From Heyndrickxia sporothermodurans (GTDB taxonomy: Bacteria; Bacillota; Bacilli; Bacillales; Bacillaceae_C), in assembly GCA_018333075.1 (NCBI GenBank), contig BORH01000009.1:124001-188000 (forward strand): DNA of 64,000 bases, given 5' to 3'. The notes beneath the pieces are model-generated. The model did no database searches. It was not told the origin of the DNA and saw only the letters and a program-made list of their open reading frames with translations. A program made the translations under genes and the position numbers. Position 1 is the first letter of the stretch. Each line of letters opens with the position of its first letter. Of this stretch, positions 1-9,471 are shown in pieces.

Positions 1-138
1 TTCTACATTTACTTTATCTGTTTCCAGCTCTATTATATAATCGCCTTTTGAAACAGTATCACCAGGTTGTTTCAGCCATTGGGCAATGGTACCTTCTGTA
101 ATGGATTCAGCTAATTGTGGAACGACTATTGCTGCCAT
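1..138 (-). CDS. odhB: 2-oxoglutarate dehydrogenase E2 (dihydrolipoyl succinyltransferase), N-terminal part
   Basis: Only the first 46 codons are in the window; the rest lies beyond the left edge. The visible part is the start of a lipoyl domain with the ETDKVNVE motif, whose lysine carries lipoate. The sequence opens [13 protein letters not shown], typical of succinyltransferase rather than pyruvate-dehydrogenase E2. An AAGGATG ribosome binding site precedes the ATG at 138. It follows odhA by 77 bases on the same strand, so E1 and E2 of the complex are probably co-transcribed. In the cytoplasm E2 takes the succinyl group from E1 and passes it to CoA. The catalytic domain cannot be assessed here. 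Confidence 0.9.
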   Translation of the reverse strand, partial: MAAIVVPQLAESITEGTIAQWLKQPGDTVSKGDYIIELETDKVNVE

Positions 139-215
139 CTTCTTTACACATCCTTTTAAAAATATGTTAAATTTCCATTGGTTTGACATTTTCAAATAAT
201 CTATAGCAATAACAC

Positions 216-3047
216 CTAAATATTTGCCCCTTCTTTTGCTTTCTTATCAGTAGGTGTTAAGGCTTCATTTATAATTCTTTGTTGTTCATTCTTATGGATC
301 ATTGGATCACCCTCAGAAGGGCTGGACATTTCTGGTCGGCCATTATAGGAAACCTTAATATGATCGGGCACTAAAGATTGTAATTTTGGGACAATATAGC
401 TCCATGCACCCATATTTTTTGGTTCTTCCTGTGTCCAGATCACTTCTTTTAGATTTTTATATTTGCTAATCAAGCTTCTAATTTGTTCCACTGGGAAAGG
501 ATATAATTCTTCAACTCTAATAATATCTAACCAGTTGAAGGTTTTTGAATCTGCCACATAATCTCCTAGTTCAACTGCGAGTCGACCTGTACAGAAAACA
601 ATACGCTCTACTTGATCTGGTTTAATTCCTAGCCCTGGTTGTTCAATAACCTCTTGGAATTGACCATTTGTAAATTCTTCTAAATATGCTCCAGCAGATG
701 CATGACGTAGTAAGCTTTTTGGTGCCATTAAGACTAAAGGCCTTACCTCATCAGTATTTAGTATCGCTGCTTGTCTTCTTAAAATATGAAAATATTGAGC
801 TGAAGAAGACAAATTCGCAACCGTCCAGTTATTCTCAGCTGCTAGTTGAAGGAAACGTTCTAATCTAGCACTAGAGTGTTCTGGTCCTTGACCTTCATAG
901 CCGTGTGGTAATAAAACAACCATTCCTGATTTTTGACCCCATTTGGATTGTCCAGCAGATATAAATTGGTCTATGATAACTTGTGCACCATTTGCAAAAT
1001 CACCAAATTGCGCTTCCCAAAGGACGAGTGTTTCAGGAGAAATAACATTATAACCGTACTCAAAACCTAGTATAGATACTTCTGAAAGTGAACTATTGTG
1101 AACAGCAAAGGATGCATTGGAAGTACTAATTTTATGCAATGGGCAATATTTTTCACCCGTTTTTTCATCTGATAAAACAATATTTCGGTGGGAGAATGTA
1201 CCTCTCTCAGAATCTTGTCCAGTTAATCGAATCGGTGTACCATCCTTCAATATTGTTGCAAAAGCTAATGCTTCCGCATGTGCCCAATCTATTGTTCTTT
1301 TTTTCTCAAAAACTTCTAGTCTACGATTCAATATTTTTTGTAGCTTTCCGAACACATTGAAGCCTTCAGGCCATTCTAGAAGCTCAGAATTAATATTGGT
1401 TAATGTCTCTTTATCGACAGTAGTATCTACTTTTGGCATTTCAAGATGATTTTCAGCCTGTAATTCCACAATCGAACGAACTTCTGCATGCTCTTTACTT
1501 ATATTTTTATACGCCTCATCAATCTTCGATAGTACATTGGCTTCAATATCTTTTATTTGATTGTCTGTCATTGATTTTTCATCTAGTAATTGTTGCTTAT
1601 AAACAGCTGTAATCGTTGGATGCTTACGGATAATGTTATATGTTACTGGATTTGTAGCCATAGGCTCATCCATTTCATTATGTCCCAATCTTCGATAACC
1701 AATTAAATCAACTAATACATCTTTATTAAATGTTTGACGATATTCGAATGCTAAACGCATAGCCTTCAAGCTCGCCTCTGGTGCATCAGCATTGACATGC
1801 AAAATAGGGATGGAGTAACCCTTCGCCAAATCACTGGAATATCTAGTAGATCTTGAATCTTCACTCTCTGTTGTAAAGCCAATGCGGTTATTCGCAATAA
1901 TATGAATGGTTCCACCTGTATGATAAGCTTTCGTTCTTGAATAATTTAAGGTTTCTGCCACTACACCTTGGCCAGGAAAAGCGGCATCTCCATGAACTAA
2001 TAGGGCAAGTGCTTTTGATACATCTTGTTTCGGATAGCCTTTTTCAGAACAATCGTCTTGTGCTGCTCTTGCATATCCTTCTACTACTGTACCTGCAAAT
2101 TCCAAATGGCTTGGGTTATTTGCTAATGTGACTTTAATTTTTTTATCTTGGATATGTCTGTTCTTTACTGCCCCCATGTGATACTTAACATCACCTGTGC
2201 TACCCTTTGTTTCAAAAAAGTCAGGATTATCGTTCACCCATTTTGAATGTTGAAATTGTGAAAAAATTCCTTCGTACGGTTTTTCTAATACATGTGCAAG
2301 GACATTTAGTCTGCCTCTATGTGCCATAGAGATCATTACATTTTCAATTCCATCTTCTGCTGATAAAGAGACTAATTCTTCGATAGAAGGAACCAGCGTT
2401 TCTAATCCTTCAACAGAGAAACGTTTTTGCCCAACATACGTTTTTTGAATGAATTGTTCAAATCCCTCTGCTTTATACAAGCTAGCTAAAAGATCGGCCT
2501 TTTTTTCAGTTGAGAATGGCAATGCATAATCATTATTTTCTACTTTGCTTTGAAGCCATAGTCTTTCTTCTGGTTCAACATGCTGAATTTCAAAACCAAT
2601 ATGTCCGGTATATACTTCTGATAAATAATGAATAGCAGCTAACCCATCTGATAATTGTCCCTTTTTCTCTGGGCAAATAATTTCTGCTGGGATTTCCCTT
2701 ACATCTTCTTCTGTTAAACCATAGTAAGACAAAGTGAGTAAATCTGAAGGAGCTTGTTTTTCTAATGGATAAATATTTGCTTGTAAATGACCATTTGTGC
2801 GAATATTTTCAGCTAGTTTCAAAACGTCGACAAGCTTCTTCATTTTATTCATAACGAATACTGGTGAAGACCCTTGTTCTTCTTTATTTTCGGTTATATC
2901 TAATTGGGGTTCTCCCCATGCCACAAATAGTCCTTGTAAGCTTTCATCAACTAAATCCGCATTAGTCAAATACAAATCATACTGTTCTAACAAATAACCT
3001 AAGTTAGGTCCAGAAACACCATGCCATGAGCTAGTTGTGTTATTCAT
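216..3047 (-). CDS. odhA: 2-oxoglutarate dehydrogenase E1 component
   Basis: Thiamine-diphosphate enzyme of the TCA cycle that decarboxylates 2-oxoglutarate and transfers succinyl to the lipoyl group of E2. At 943 residues it has the normal length for Bacillus OdhA. Recognisable blocks are [10 protein letters not shown] (241-250), [10 protein letters not shown] (352-361) and [13 protein letters not shown] (450-462), which are hallmarks of OGDH E1. It lies 52 bases downstream of a DASS-family transporter and 77 upstream of odhB, all on one strand. The lpdA gene for E3 sits upstream in the same direction, so all three subunits are grouped here with a dicarboxylate transporter between them, which is an uncommon arrangement. 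Confidence 0.96.
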   Translation of the reverse strand: MNNTTSSWHGVSGPNLGYLLEQYDLYLTNADLVDESLQGLFVAWGEPQLDITENKEEQGSSPVFVMNKMKKLVDVLKLAENIRTNGHLQANIYPLEKQAPSDLLTLSYYGLTEEDVREIPAEIICPEKKGQLSDGLAAIHYLSEVYTGHIGFEIQHVEPEERLWLQSKVENNDYALPFSTEKKADLLASLYKAEGFEQFIQKTYVGQKRFSVEGLETLVPSIEELVSLSAEDGIENVMISMAHRGRLNVLAHVLEKPYEGIFSQFQHSKWVNDNPDFFETKGSTGDVKYHMGAVKNRHIQDKKIKVTLANNPSHLEFAGTVVEGYARAAQDDCSEKGYPKQDVSKALALLVHGDAAFPGQGVVAETLNYSRTKAYHTGGTIHIIANNRIGFTTESEDSRSTRYSSDLAKGYSIPILHVNADAPEASLKAMRLAFEYRQTFNKDVLVDLIGYRRLGHNEMDEPMATNPVTYNIIRKHPTITAVYKQQLLDEKSMTDNQIKDIEANVLSKIDEAYKNISKEHAEVRSIVELQAENHLEMPKVDTTVDKETLTNINSELLEWPEGFNVFGKLQKILNRRLEVFEKKRTIDWAHAEALAFATILKDGTPIRLTGQDSERGTFSHRNIVLSDEKTGEKYCPLHKISTSNASFAVHNSSLSEVSILGFEYGYNVISPETLVLWEAQFGDFANGAQVIIDQFISAGQSKWGQKSGMVVLLPHGYEGQGPEHSSARLERFLQLAAENNWTVANLSSSAQYFHILRRQAAILNTDEVRPLVLMAPKSLLRHASAGAYLEEFTNGQFQEVIEQPGLGIKPDQVERIVFCTGRLAVELGDYVADSKTFNWLDIIRVEELYPFPVEQIRSLISKYKNLKEVIWTQEEPKNMGAWSYIVPKLQSLVPDHIKVSYNGRPEMSSPSEGDPMIHKNEQQRIINEALTPTDKKAKEGANI

Positions 3048-3099
3048 ACCTTTACATCCCTTTCTATTAAGTTAACTATTATTGAATTTTTCCTCACTC

Positions 3100-4557
3100 T
3101 TAGAGCAAACCTACCCATTGCCAGTACGTTAAGCTGAAAATGACAATTAATATATAACCTATGAGAGTAATTGGAATACCAGATTTCAAAAGGTCTTTTG
3201 TCGTAAATGCACCTGTTCCATATGCAAGCATATTTTGTGGAGCACTTACCGGTAATAAAAATCCAAAGCTTACAGCAAATTGTTGAATTAATACAAGCCC
3301 TGGTCCATTAAAGGACGTTGGTTCCATTGACATCACAAGCGCAATAACAATCGGAATGAAAGCTGAAGATAAGCTTGTTGCACTGGCAAAACCTAAATGG
3401 ATTAAAATATTAAACAAGGTTAGCACCATAATAATGAAAACTAGTGGCATACTGGTTAATCCAACAGCTTCTAAAGTTTTTTCTGACAACCATGAGGCCC
3501 CTTTAGTTTGTAATAAAACCGTTCCTAAAGAAATTCCAATTGCAAATACGGCGATTGTTCCCCAAGGAATTTTACTTTCAACTTCTTTCCATGTAAAAAT
3601 TCCAACTTTAGGGAAAAGCATAACAGCAACAGCAGCAATGGTAACAGTAGTAGAATCAAATGGATGAATGATTCCTTCTGTTGCCCAAAGTATTAATAGT
3701 ACTATTGAAATAATGATTAATTTCCATTCTTTTGATGAAATCTTACCTAATTCCTTTAATTGAGCACTAATAATTTCTTTTCCACCTTGTAATTCTCCAA
3801 GTTCTGGTTTAATGAGCTTGTTCATTACAATAAATAAGACAACTGACATGATAATAGCCCAAGGACCAGCGTATAATAACCATTGTCCCCATGTAATATT
3901 TGAACCAAATGATTGTTCCATAAATCCTAAAGCAACCATGTTTTGAGCTGCCGCGGTTTTAATACCAATGTTCCAGATAGAAATAGATTGAACAGCTGTT
4001 ATAATAAGTAAAGCAGATAATCTACTTGTTTTTGGAAGATTGAATGCTGCTACAATTCCCATTAAAATCGGAATAATTGTACCTGCACGCGCTGTTGCAC
4101 TTGGTACGAATAAAGCAAGAATGATACTAACCACAATCGTTCCAAAAACTAAATTCCTCGTTTTTGTCCCTACCTTTGACATAATGAATAGGGCAAGACG
4201 TTTATGCAGACCTGTTATTTCCATAGCTGCAGCGATGAATAGGGCTCCTGCCACAAGTCCTACAGCCGGAGAGCTAAATCCGCCAAGTGCTATTTTTAAT
4301 GCACCTGTACTTGTATAAGTTACGGATGGATCTTCGATTGTTGGTGCAAGTCCAATAAAAATGGTCATTAATACAACAATAAGAACAGCACTTACCGGAT
4401 ATGTCACCGCTTCAGTCACCCAAAGAATGACAGCTAAAGCTAATACTGCTAGCGCTCTTTGTCCAGCAATTGGAAGGCTATCAGGATTGGGAAGCAGAAT
4501 GATGATAAAAAATACTGCAAAAGCCAGGAAAATGGATATTATTTTTTTCTTTTCCAA
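3100..4557 (-). CDS. DASS (SLC13) family dicarboxylate transporter
   Basis: Integral membrane protein of 485 residues with about a dozen hydrophobic segments. It resembles the divalent anion:sodium symporter family that imports malate, succinate, fumarate or 2-oxoglutarate. Family features include a glycine-rich stretch near residue 95, an SATAR-like block near 155 and a conserved C-terminal half rich in small residues (SAPQNMLAYGTGAF). The start is TTG at 4557, chosen because GGAGGAG lies 6-7 bases upstream and no ATG is suitably placed. It is flanked by lpdA and odhA, which suggests the substrate feeds 2-oxoglutarate or other TCA-cycle oxidation. Exact substrate and coupling ion cannot be read from the sequence. 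Confidence 0.85.
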   Translation of the reverse strand: MEKKKIISIFLAFAVFFIIILLPNPDSLPIAGQRALAVLALAVILWVTEAVTYPVSAVLIVVLMTIFIGLAPTIEDPSVTYTSTGALKIALGGFSSPAVGLVAGALFIAAAMEITGLHKRLALFIMSKVGTKTRNLVFGTIVVSIILALFVPSATARAGTIIPILMGIVAAFNLPKTSRLSALLIITAVQSISIWNIGIKTAAAQNMVALGFMEQSFGSNITWGQWLLYAGPWAIIMSVVLFIVMNKLIKPELGELQGGKEIISAQLKELGKISSKEWKLIIISIVLLILWATEGIIHPFDSTTVTIAAVAVMLFPKVGIFTWKEVESKIPWGTIAVFAIGISLGTVLLQTKGASWLSEKTLEAVGLTSMPLVFIIMVLTLFNILIHLGFASATSLSSAFIPIVIALVMSMEPTSFNGPGLVLIQQFAVSFGFLLPVSAPQNMLAYGTGAFTTKDLLKSGIPITLIGYILIVIFSLTYWQWVGLL

Positions 4558-4702
4558 TGTATTCTCCTCCTTTTGTTTTTCAATACTATTGTAAAATAAA
4601 AGGAAACAGTGAATTTACTTTACAAAGTTACTAATTACTTTCATTAATTACATAAGTATAAAATTTGTCTAAAACTGATTTTACTGTCGAATGAACAATG
4701 GA

Positions 4703-6109
4703 TCATTTGACAATATGAATAGGATTTCCTAATTCAACTTCAGCTGTTTCCATCACGATTTCACCAAGAGTTGGATGGGCATGAATAGTTAAGGCTAAAT
4801 CTTCCGCAGTTAATCCCGCTTCAATCGCTAACGAAAGCTCTGCTATCATATCTGAAGCACTTGGACCAACAATTTGTCCTCCAATCATAACTCCGTTATC
4901 TTCTCTTGTTACCAGCTGAACAAAGCCTTCTGTTTGGTTGAGTGCCATCGCCCTCCCATTTGCAGAAAACGGGAATTTTGAGCTTTTGGCTTTTATCCCC
5001 TTTTCTTTTGCACTCTTTTCTGTGAGACCAACAACTGCTATTTCTGGCTCTGAAAATACAACAGCTGGGATACAGGTATAATCTACAACTGTTTTTTCTC
5101 CAGCAATGGCTTCGGCTGCCACTTTTGCTTCATATGAAGCTTTATGGGCAAGTTGAGGACCAGCTATAATGTCCCCTATTGCAAAAATATTGTGAACGGA
5201 AGTCCTGCATTGCTTATCCGTTTTAATGATTCCTTTAGAATCAATTTCTATACCAACTTCTTTTAAGCCGATTTGGTCCGTATTTGGTTTTCTTCCAATG
5301 CTCACGAGTAAATAATCCGCTTGTAATGTTTTTTCTTCTCCATTTATTTCAAACATAACCTCAACCTCATTGCCTATCTCTTTCGCTTCTTTTACGAAAG
5401 CCTTTGTAAATAGTTCAATCCCTTTTTTCTTCATATTACGCTTCACAATAGAGGTCATTTTACTATCGATTCCATTGAGAAGATCATCCTGACCTTCGAT
5501 AATCTTTACCTTTGAACCAAAATTGGCATAGACGAACGCCAATTCAATACCAATTACTCCTCCGCCAACAATGACTAAACTCTTCGGAATGTCCTTTAAA
5601 TTTAAAGCACCGGTAGAATCAATGATTCTATTAGAAAATTTCATAGTAGGCAGTTCAACTGGGCGAGATCCTGTTGAGATAATCGCATGCTTAAAACTAA
5701 TGGTTTCTTCTTTTTCCTTACTACTAATTTTCACCTTATTTGTATCAACAAAAGTAGCGGTACCCTTTACAATCTCCACATTATTTCCTTTTAATAATGC
5801 CTCGACTCCACCTGTTAATTTTTTTACAACACCTTCTTTAAAAGCTTGAACCTTTGAAAAGTCGAAATCTACCTTATGAACCCAGATCCCAAATGGACCC
5901 AAGTTTTGAGCTTGATGAAAGTGATGGCCTGCAGTAATCAAAGCTTTTGATGGGATACATCCTACATTTAGACAAACCCCACCAAGGTTTTCTTTTTCAA
6001 CAATTGTTACTTTTTGTCCCAGCTGTGCAGCACGAATGGCTGCCACATATCCTCCAGGTCCAGCTCCTATGACAATTGTTTCTGTTGAATGAAGTTCATT
6101 TGCATTCAT
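4703..6109 (-). CDS. lpdA: dihydrolipoyl dehydrogenase (E3)
   Basis: FAD-dependent pyridine nucleotide disulfide oxidoreductase that reoxidises dihydrolipoamide with NAD+. It has an N-terminal FAD fingerprint ([10 protein letters not shown], about 15-24), the redox disulfide Cys46/Cys51 in [13 protein letters not shown], a central NAD-binding segment VGGGVIGIE, and the C-terminal HAHPTLGE with the catalytic His/Glu pair near 445-450. Length of 468 residues is normal. AGGAGG lies 7 bases before the ATG. It is the first gene of the lpdA / transporter / odhA / odhB series, so it probably serves this 2-oxoglutarate dehydrogenase. A second E3 for pyruvate dehydrogenase would be expected elsewhere in the genome. 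Confidence 0.93.
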   Translation of the reverse strand: MNANELHSTETIVIGAGPGGYVAAIRAAQLGQKVTIVEKENLGGVCLNVGCIPSKALITAGHHFHQAQNLGPFGIWVHKVDFDFSKVQAFKEGVVKKLTGGVEALLKGNNVEIVKGTATFVDTNKVKISSKEKEETISFKHAIISTGSRPVELPTMKFSNRIIDSTGALNLKDIPKSLVIVGGGVIGIELAFVYANFGSKVKIIEGQDDLLNGIDSKMTSIVKRNMKKKGIELFTKAFVKEAKEIGNEVEVMFEINGEEKTLQADYLLVSIGRKPNTDQIGLKEVGIEIDSKGIIKTDKQCRTSVHNIFAIGDIIAGPQLAHKASYEAKVAAEAIAGEKTVVDYTCIPAVVFSEPEIAVVGLTEKSAKEKGIKAKSSKFPFSANGRAMALNQTEGFVQLVTREDNGVMIGGQIVGPSASDMIAELSLAIEAGLTAEDLALTIHAHPTLGEIVMETAEVELGNPIHIVK

Positions 6110-6308
6110 ATTTCATCCTCCTATTTCAATATTGTTCACAGGTAAAATTCCTTTTAATTCCAAAGAGCAAATAAAAAGGTTTAAACTATTTCAAAATAAC
6201 ATTCACGTGAACAATACAAAATGATATTTCCTATCTGTATTAAATGTAAAAAAAATAACCTAGCATTTCTATAATATGTAAGTAAAGAAAGTGATCTGTA
6301 ATTATTGA

Positions 6309-6323
6309 AAGCAAGCGTACACT
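6309..6323. promoter_or_regulatory. candidate CcpA cre site
   Basis: AAGCAAGCGTACACT matches the relaxed cre consensus WTGNAANCGNWNNCW except at the second base. It lies 185 bases upstream of lpdA and about 195 upstream of the AEC transporter gene. Carbon-catabolite control of TCA-cycle and dicarboxylate uptake genes is well known in Bacillus, which gives the match some plausibility. Single relaxed matches are common by chance. Confidence 0.25.
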
Positions 6324-6469
6324 TCTTTAAATGAAGAAAAGCCTTATACTTTGCTCAGTATTTCACTTACTTTAATTACATAAATTATTTTTATTACAAT
6401 TTATTTTTGTGAAATACAAAATCATTTATGATGAACTTGTAAAAGCTAGCCGGCTAAAAAATTTTTATC

Positions 6470-6497
6470 GGTATTTGTGAAAACATTCACAAATACC
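6470..6497 (+). promoter_or_regulatory. perfect 12-bp inverted repeat in the 5' UTR of the AEC transporter gene
   Basis: GGTATTTGTGAA (6470-6481) and its exact complement TTCACAAATACC (6486-6497) are separated by the four bases AACA. The right arm ends seven bases before the GGAGGA ribosome binding site of the next gene. No U-run follows, so it is not a usual terminator. It could be a DNA operator, an mRNA-stabilising hairpin, or an element controlling access to the ribosome binding site. Confidence 0.6.
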
Positions 6498-6517
6498 TTT
6501 GTTTGGAGGAAAAATCC

Positions 6518-7576
6518 ATGAATATGTTTGAAATTATTCGAACAACGTTGACTGATATGAATATTTTAAGTGCCATTACTTCAACAATTTTCATTATTTT
6601 ACTAGGGTATTTTTGTAGAAAAAAGGGCATTTTTAATGATCAAGTTGGAAAGATGCTATCAAAGGTCGTATTGTCAGTTGCGTTACCTGCACTTGCTTTA
6701 ACATCTTTTATGATGGATATTAACCAAAAATCCTTATCTGAAGGTATGAGCATATTAATTTGGGGATTGCTGATTTACATTATATTAATTTTTGTTTCTA
6801 AACCTATGTACCATCGTTTTAAAGGTGACAAACAAGATACCTTACGCGTTTTAACCATTTTTGGTTCAACCACTTTCTTTGGAATTCCTATTGTAGGTGC
6901 TATTTACGGGGCTGAAGGAGTATTATATGCATCTATTTTTAATATTGGATATCGAATTTTTCTATATTCCTATGGTTATATCAAAATGAGTGGGCTTAAA
7001 ATGGAAGCAAAAAATATTAAAGAAATGTTTATTAATCCTATTGTTATTGCTACCTTTCTAGGACTATTCATATGGATATTCCAAGACTATTTACCTCAAG
7101 TAACCGTTGTAGGAGCTGATGGAGCAATATCAAATGTTTCCTTTTTAAGAATTGATCAGACCGCCATTTGGTTATATAAACCTATGACTTATTTATCAGG
7201 ATTAGCTTCACCACTTGCTTGGCTTTCTATTGGAGCAACTCTAGGTTCTGTAAATTTCAAAACTGCTATTACAGATCGTACATCTTTCATTTACAGTTTA
7301 AACAAGATTGTGCTCGTTCCTATTATCAATATTGTATTTCTCGCTATTCTTTCAATAACAGGAATACTTTCTATGAGTGCTATTTCTGTAGGGGTTGTTG
7401 TCATAATGATGGCGACACCAACAGCTACTGTAGCAGCTGCCTATGCAATAAGTTTCGATAAGGATGCTCTGCTTGCTTCTAATGCATCTTTACTGTCAAC
7501 GATCTTTGCGGTTGTAATGATTCCGATATGGATTATTGCCAATTATTTAATTAGTGTTACAGGGATATTTGGATAA
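6518..7576 (+). CDS. AEC (auxin efflux carrier) family transporter
   Basis: Membrane protein of 352 residues with about ten hydrophobic segments, typical of the AEC family, whose bacterial members include malate and lactate permeases. The two-half organisation is visible: an N-terminal half to about residue 170 and a C-terminal half ending in a glycine/alanine/threonine-rich segment (MMATPTATVAAAYA). The ATG at 6518 is preferred because GGAGGA lies eight bases upstream; a longer frame starting with TTG at 6503 would overlap that site. The D-lactate dehydrogenase-like gene follows after 30 bases in the same direction, so an organic-acid substrate such as malate or lactate is likely. It is oriented head-on to replication. 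Confidence 0.82.
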   Translation: MNMFEIIRTTLTDMNILSAITSTIFIILLGYFCRKKGIFNDQVGKMLSKVVLSVALPALALTSFMMDINQKSLSEGMSILIWGLLIYIILIFVSKPMYHRFKGDKQDTLRVLTIFGSTTFFGIPIVGAIYGAEGVLYASIFNIGYRIFLYSYGYIKMSGLKMEAKNIKEMFINPIVIATFLGLFIWIFQDYLPQVTVVGADGAISNVSFLRIDQTAIWLYKPMTYLSGLASPLAWLSIGATLGSVNFKTAITDRTSFIYSLNKIVLVPIINIVFLAILSITGILSMSAISVGVVVIMMATPTATVAAAYAISFDKDALLASNASLLSTIFAVVMIPIWIIANYLISVTGIFG

Positions 7577-7606
7577 ACAATTATAATAGAAAAGGAAAGA
7601 TTCAAC

Positions 7607-8638
7607 ATGACCATTAAAGTAGCTTGTTACGGAGTTAGAGAAAATGAAGTACCATTTTTTTATCAATTAAATAAATATCATTTCGATTTATCCTTAATTG
7701 AAGATTTACTTAGACATGATAATATTGATACTGCTATAGGAATGGATGCTGTATTATTAAGAGGAAATTGTATAGCTGATCGAAAAAATATTCAAAAATT
7801 GAAGGAATACGGTGTAAAATATTTGTTTACTCGTACTGTTGGCTATAATCATATTGATTTGCAGGCAGCAGCAGACTATGACATGTATGTGGCAAGGGTT
7901 CCTTCATATTCTCCAAATGCAATCGCGGAGTTATCTTTAACACTTGCCATGTCATTATTAAGACATACCACCTATACAACAACAAGAACGGCAAATAAGG
8001 ATTTTACTATAGATAAAGTGATGTTTAGCAAAGAAATTAGAAACTGCACGGTTGGTATTCTTGGTACTGGAAAAATTGGATTAACGGAAGCAAAACTTTT
8101 TAAAGGGCTTGGTGCTGAGGTTATCGGATATGATGTGTTCCAAAGTGATGAGGCAAAACAAACGGTTACCTTTATGGAGTTGGACGATTTATTAAAGGTA
8201 AGTGATATCGTAAGTATCCATATACCTTATTTTCCAGGAGAAAATGACAAAATGATTAATGCTGAATTTATTTCAAAAATGAAAGATGGCGCCATTCTCA
8301 TTAACACTGCTCGTGGCGAACTTCAAGATAATGAAGCAATCCTTCATGCCCTTCTATCTCATAAACTAGAAGGCTTTGCAACAGATGTATTTGCGAATGA
8401 GGAAAAAATATTCTTTCAAAAATTTGAGAATACAACTAAAGATTTAGATCCGATCGTACAAAAACTACTAGATTTATACCCACGTGTCCTTGTGACACCT
8501 CATATGGGATCTAATACAGATGAAGCACTTACCAATATGATAGAAACAAGTTTTGAAAACCTATACGATGTGATTACAAAAGGGAGTACAGCAAACGTCG
8601 TTCTTTTACCAAAAAAAACGAAAACTGTTTTACAATAA
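7607..8638 (+). CDS. D-isomer-specific 2-hydroxyacid dehydrogenase (D-lactate dehydrogenase-like)
   Basis: NAD-dependent dehydrogenase of 343 residues that interconverts a 2-oxoacid and a D-2-hydroxyacid, most likely pyruvate and D-lactate. The Rossmann fingerprint GTGKIG is at 153-158. The catalytic triad is visible as Arg236 (NTARGEL), Glu265 (VFANEE) and His299 (TPHMGSNT). Similar proteins include fermentative D-LDH and VanH, but no van-type ligase is nearby. It follows the AEC transporter by 30 bases with an AAAGGAAAG ribosome binding site, so the pair probably moves and converts one organic acid. A hairpin terminator follows. Confidence 0.85.
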   Translation: MTIKVACYGVRENEVPFFYQLNKYHFDLSLIEDLLRHDNIDTAIGMDAVLLRGNCIADRKNIQKLKEYGVKYLFTRTVGYNHIDLQAAADYDMYVARVPSYSPNAIAELSLTLAMSLLRHTTYTTTRTANKDFTIDKVMFSKEIRNCTVGILGTGKIGLTEAKLFKGLGAEVIGYDVFQSDEAKQTVTFMELDDLLKVSDIVSIHIPYFPGENDKMINAEFISKMKDGAILINTARGELQDNEAILHALLSHKLEGFATDVFANEEKIFFQKFENTTKDLDPIVQKLLDLYPRVLVTPHMGSNTDEALTNMIETSFENLYDVITKGSTANVVLLPKKTKTVLQ

Positions 8639-8649
8639 CCATTAACTAA

Positions 8650-8703
8650 TAAAAAAGAGTCAAACTGATACGAAATTTATGTGTCAGGTTTAACTCTTTT
8701 TTA
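8650..8703. terminator. bidirectional rho-independent terminator
   Basis: A long hairpin with arms starting AAAAAAGAGT and ending ACTCTTTTTT, with one mismatch and one bulge in the stem. A/T tracts on both sides let it work for the convergent dehydrogenase gene (plus) and response-regulator gene (minus). Confidence 0.8.
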
Positions 8704-8742
8704 TTTGGCTCAGCAGATTATTAGACTGTTTTATAGTTTCTT

Positions 8743-9471
8743 TTATTTAAAAGACATAATTAAATGCTCTTTCTCAGGGACGATATGAAATACCATGATT
8801 GGTCGTCCTACTGCTAAATACTTTAATTCTTCCCCTAAATAACCGATCTCATTTAAGTACTGCAAATACTTCTTGGTTGAAATACGTGATAGATTAACTG
8901 CTTTAGCAATGTCCTCTGTCGAAAAATCTCCGGTTTGCTCCTCTACTGCTTGTAGAATTTTTTTTAATGTTAGTTTTGACAATCCTTTAGGAAGGGATGA
9001 ATGCAATTCCTTACCAGCCTGATTTAAGGCTGAAGGACCTCTTTCTTTTATTAATATTTGATCTAAAGTGTCCTGGTCAGCTTCTTCTAATTTTGTAGTT
9101 AGGGAATGATATTGAAGAAAATTCTCTATTGCAAGTTCAAACCTTTCATATGTGAAGGGTTTTATTAAGAAATCAATCACACCAAATTCTAGCGCCTTTT
9201 TAATAGTAGGTATATCATGAGCTGCTGTAATCATAATAATTGGTATTGAAAACTGTTTTTGACGTACCGATTGTAAAAAATCAATCCCAGTTTCTCCTGG
9301 TAAATAAACATCAAGTAATATTAAATCTGGTTTATTCTCTTTAATTACATTCCATAGCTCCCCAATACTTCCAACTGTAGCGACAATTTTAAATCCTTCA
9401 TACCGCTCAATATATTGTTGATTAATCATTGCAACCATGGGGTCATCCTCAACTATAATCACTTTAATCAT
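8743..9471 (-). CDS. response regulator, CitT/DctR/MalR type
   Basis: Two-domain regulator of 242 residues. The receiver domain has the acidic pocket Glu8-Asp9-Asp10, phosphoacceptor Asp54 (LLDVYLPG) and Lys104 (FLIKPF). The C-terminal third carries a helix-turn-helix region near 180-230 (FSTEDIAKAVNLSRISTKKYL), as in regulators of citrate, malate and C4-dicarboxylate uptake. The start is ATG at 9471, behind GGAGGAACCTTG; a longer frame opens at 9519 but lies inside the kinase gene. The kinase stop overlaps this start by eight bases, so the pair is translationally coupled. Likely targets are the transporter genes in this window, by inference from the family. Confidence 0.9.
   Translation of the reverse strand: MIKVIIVEDDPMVAMINQQYIERYEGFKIVATVGSIGELWNVIKENKPDLILLDVYLPGETGIDFLQSVRQKQFSIPIIMITAAHDIPTIKKALEFGVIDFLIKPFTYERFELAIENFLQYHSLTTKLEEADQDTLDQILIKERGPSALNQAGKELHSSLPKGLSKLTLKKILQAVEEQTGDFSTEDIAKAVNLSRISTKKYLQYLNEIGYLGEELKYLAVGRPIMVFHIVPEKEHLIMSFK

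Larger units (their letters stand above)
6110..6517. other. divergent intergenic region lpdA / AEC transporter
   Basis: A 408-base AT-rich spacer between two divergent dicarboxylate-related transcription units, with no credible ORF. It contains a cre-like site (6309-6323) and a perfect 12-bp inverted repeat directly before the transporter ribosome binding site (6470-6497). The AT-rich repeats around 6380-6420 could be response-regulator targets, but I cannot define a motif. Confidence 0.6.

Noticed and set aside
6207-6222. TTCACGTGAA core resembling parS upstream of lpdA
   Set aside because: Only the central ten bases match; the outer positions of the 16-bp consensus differ at four or more places.
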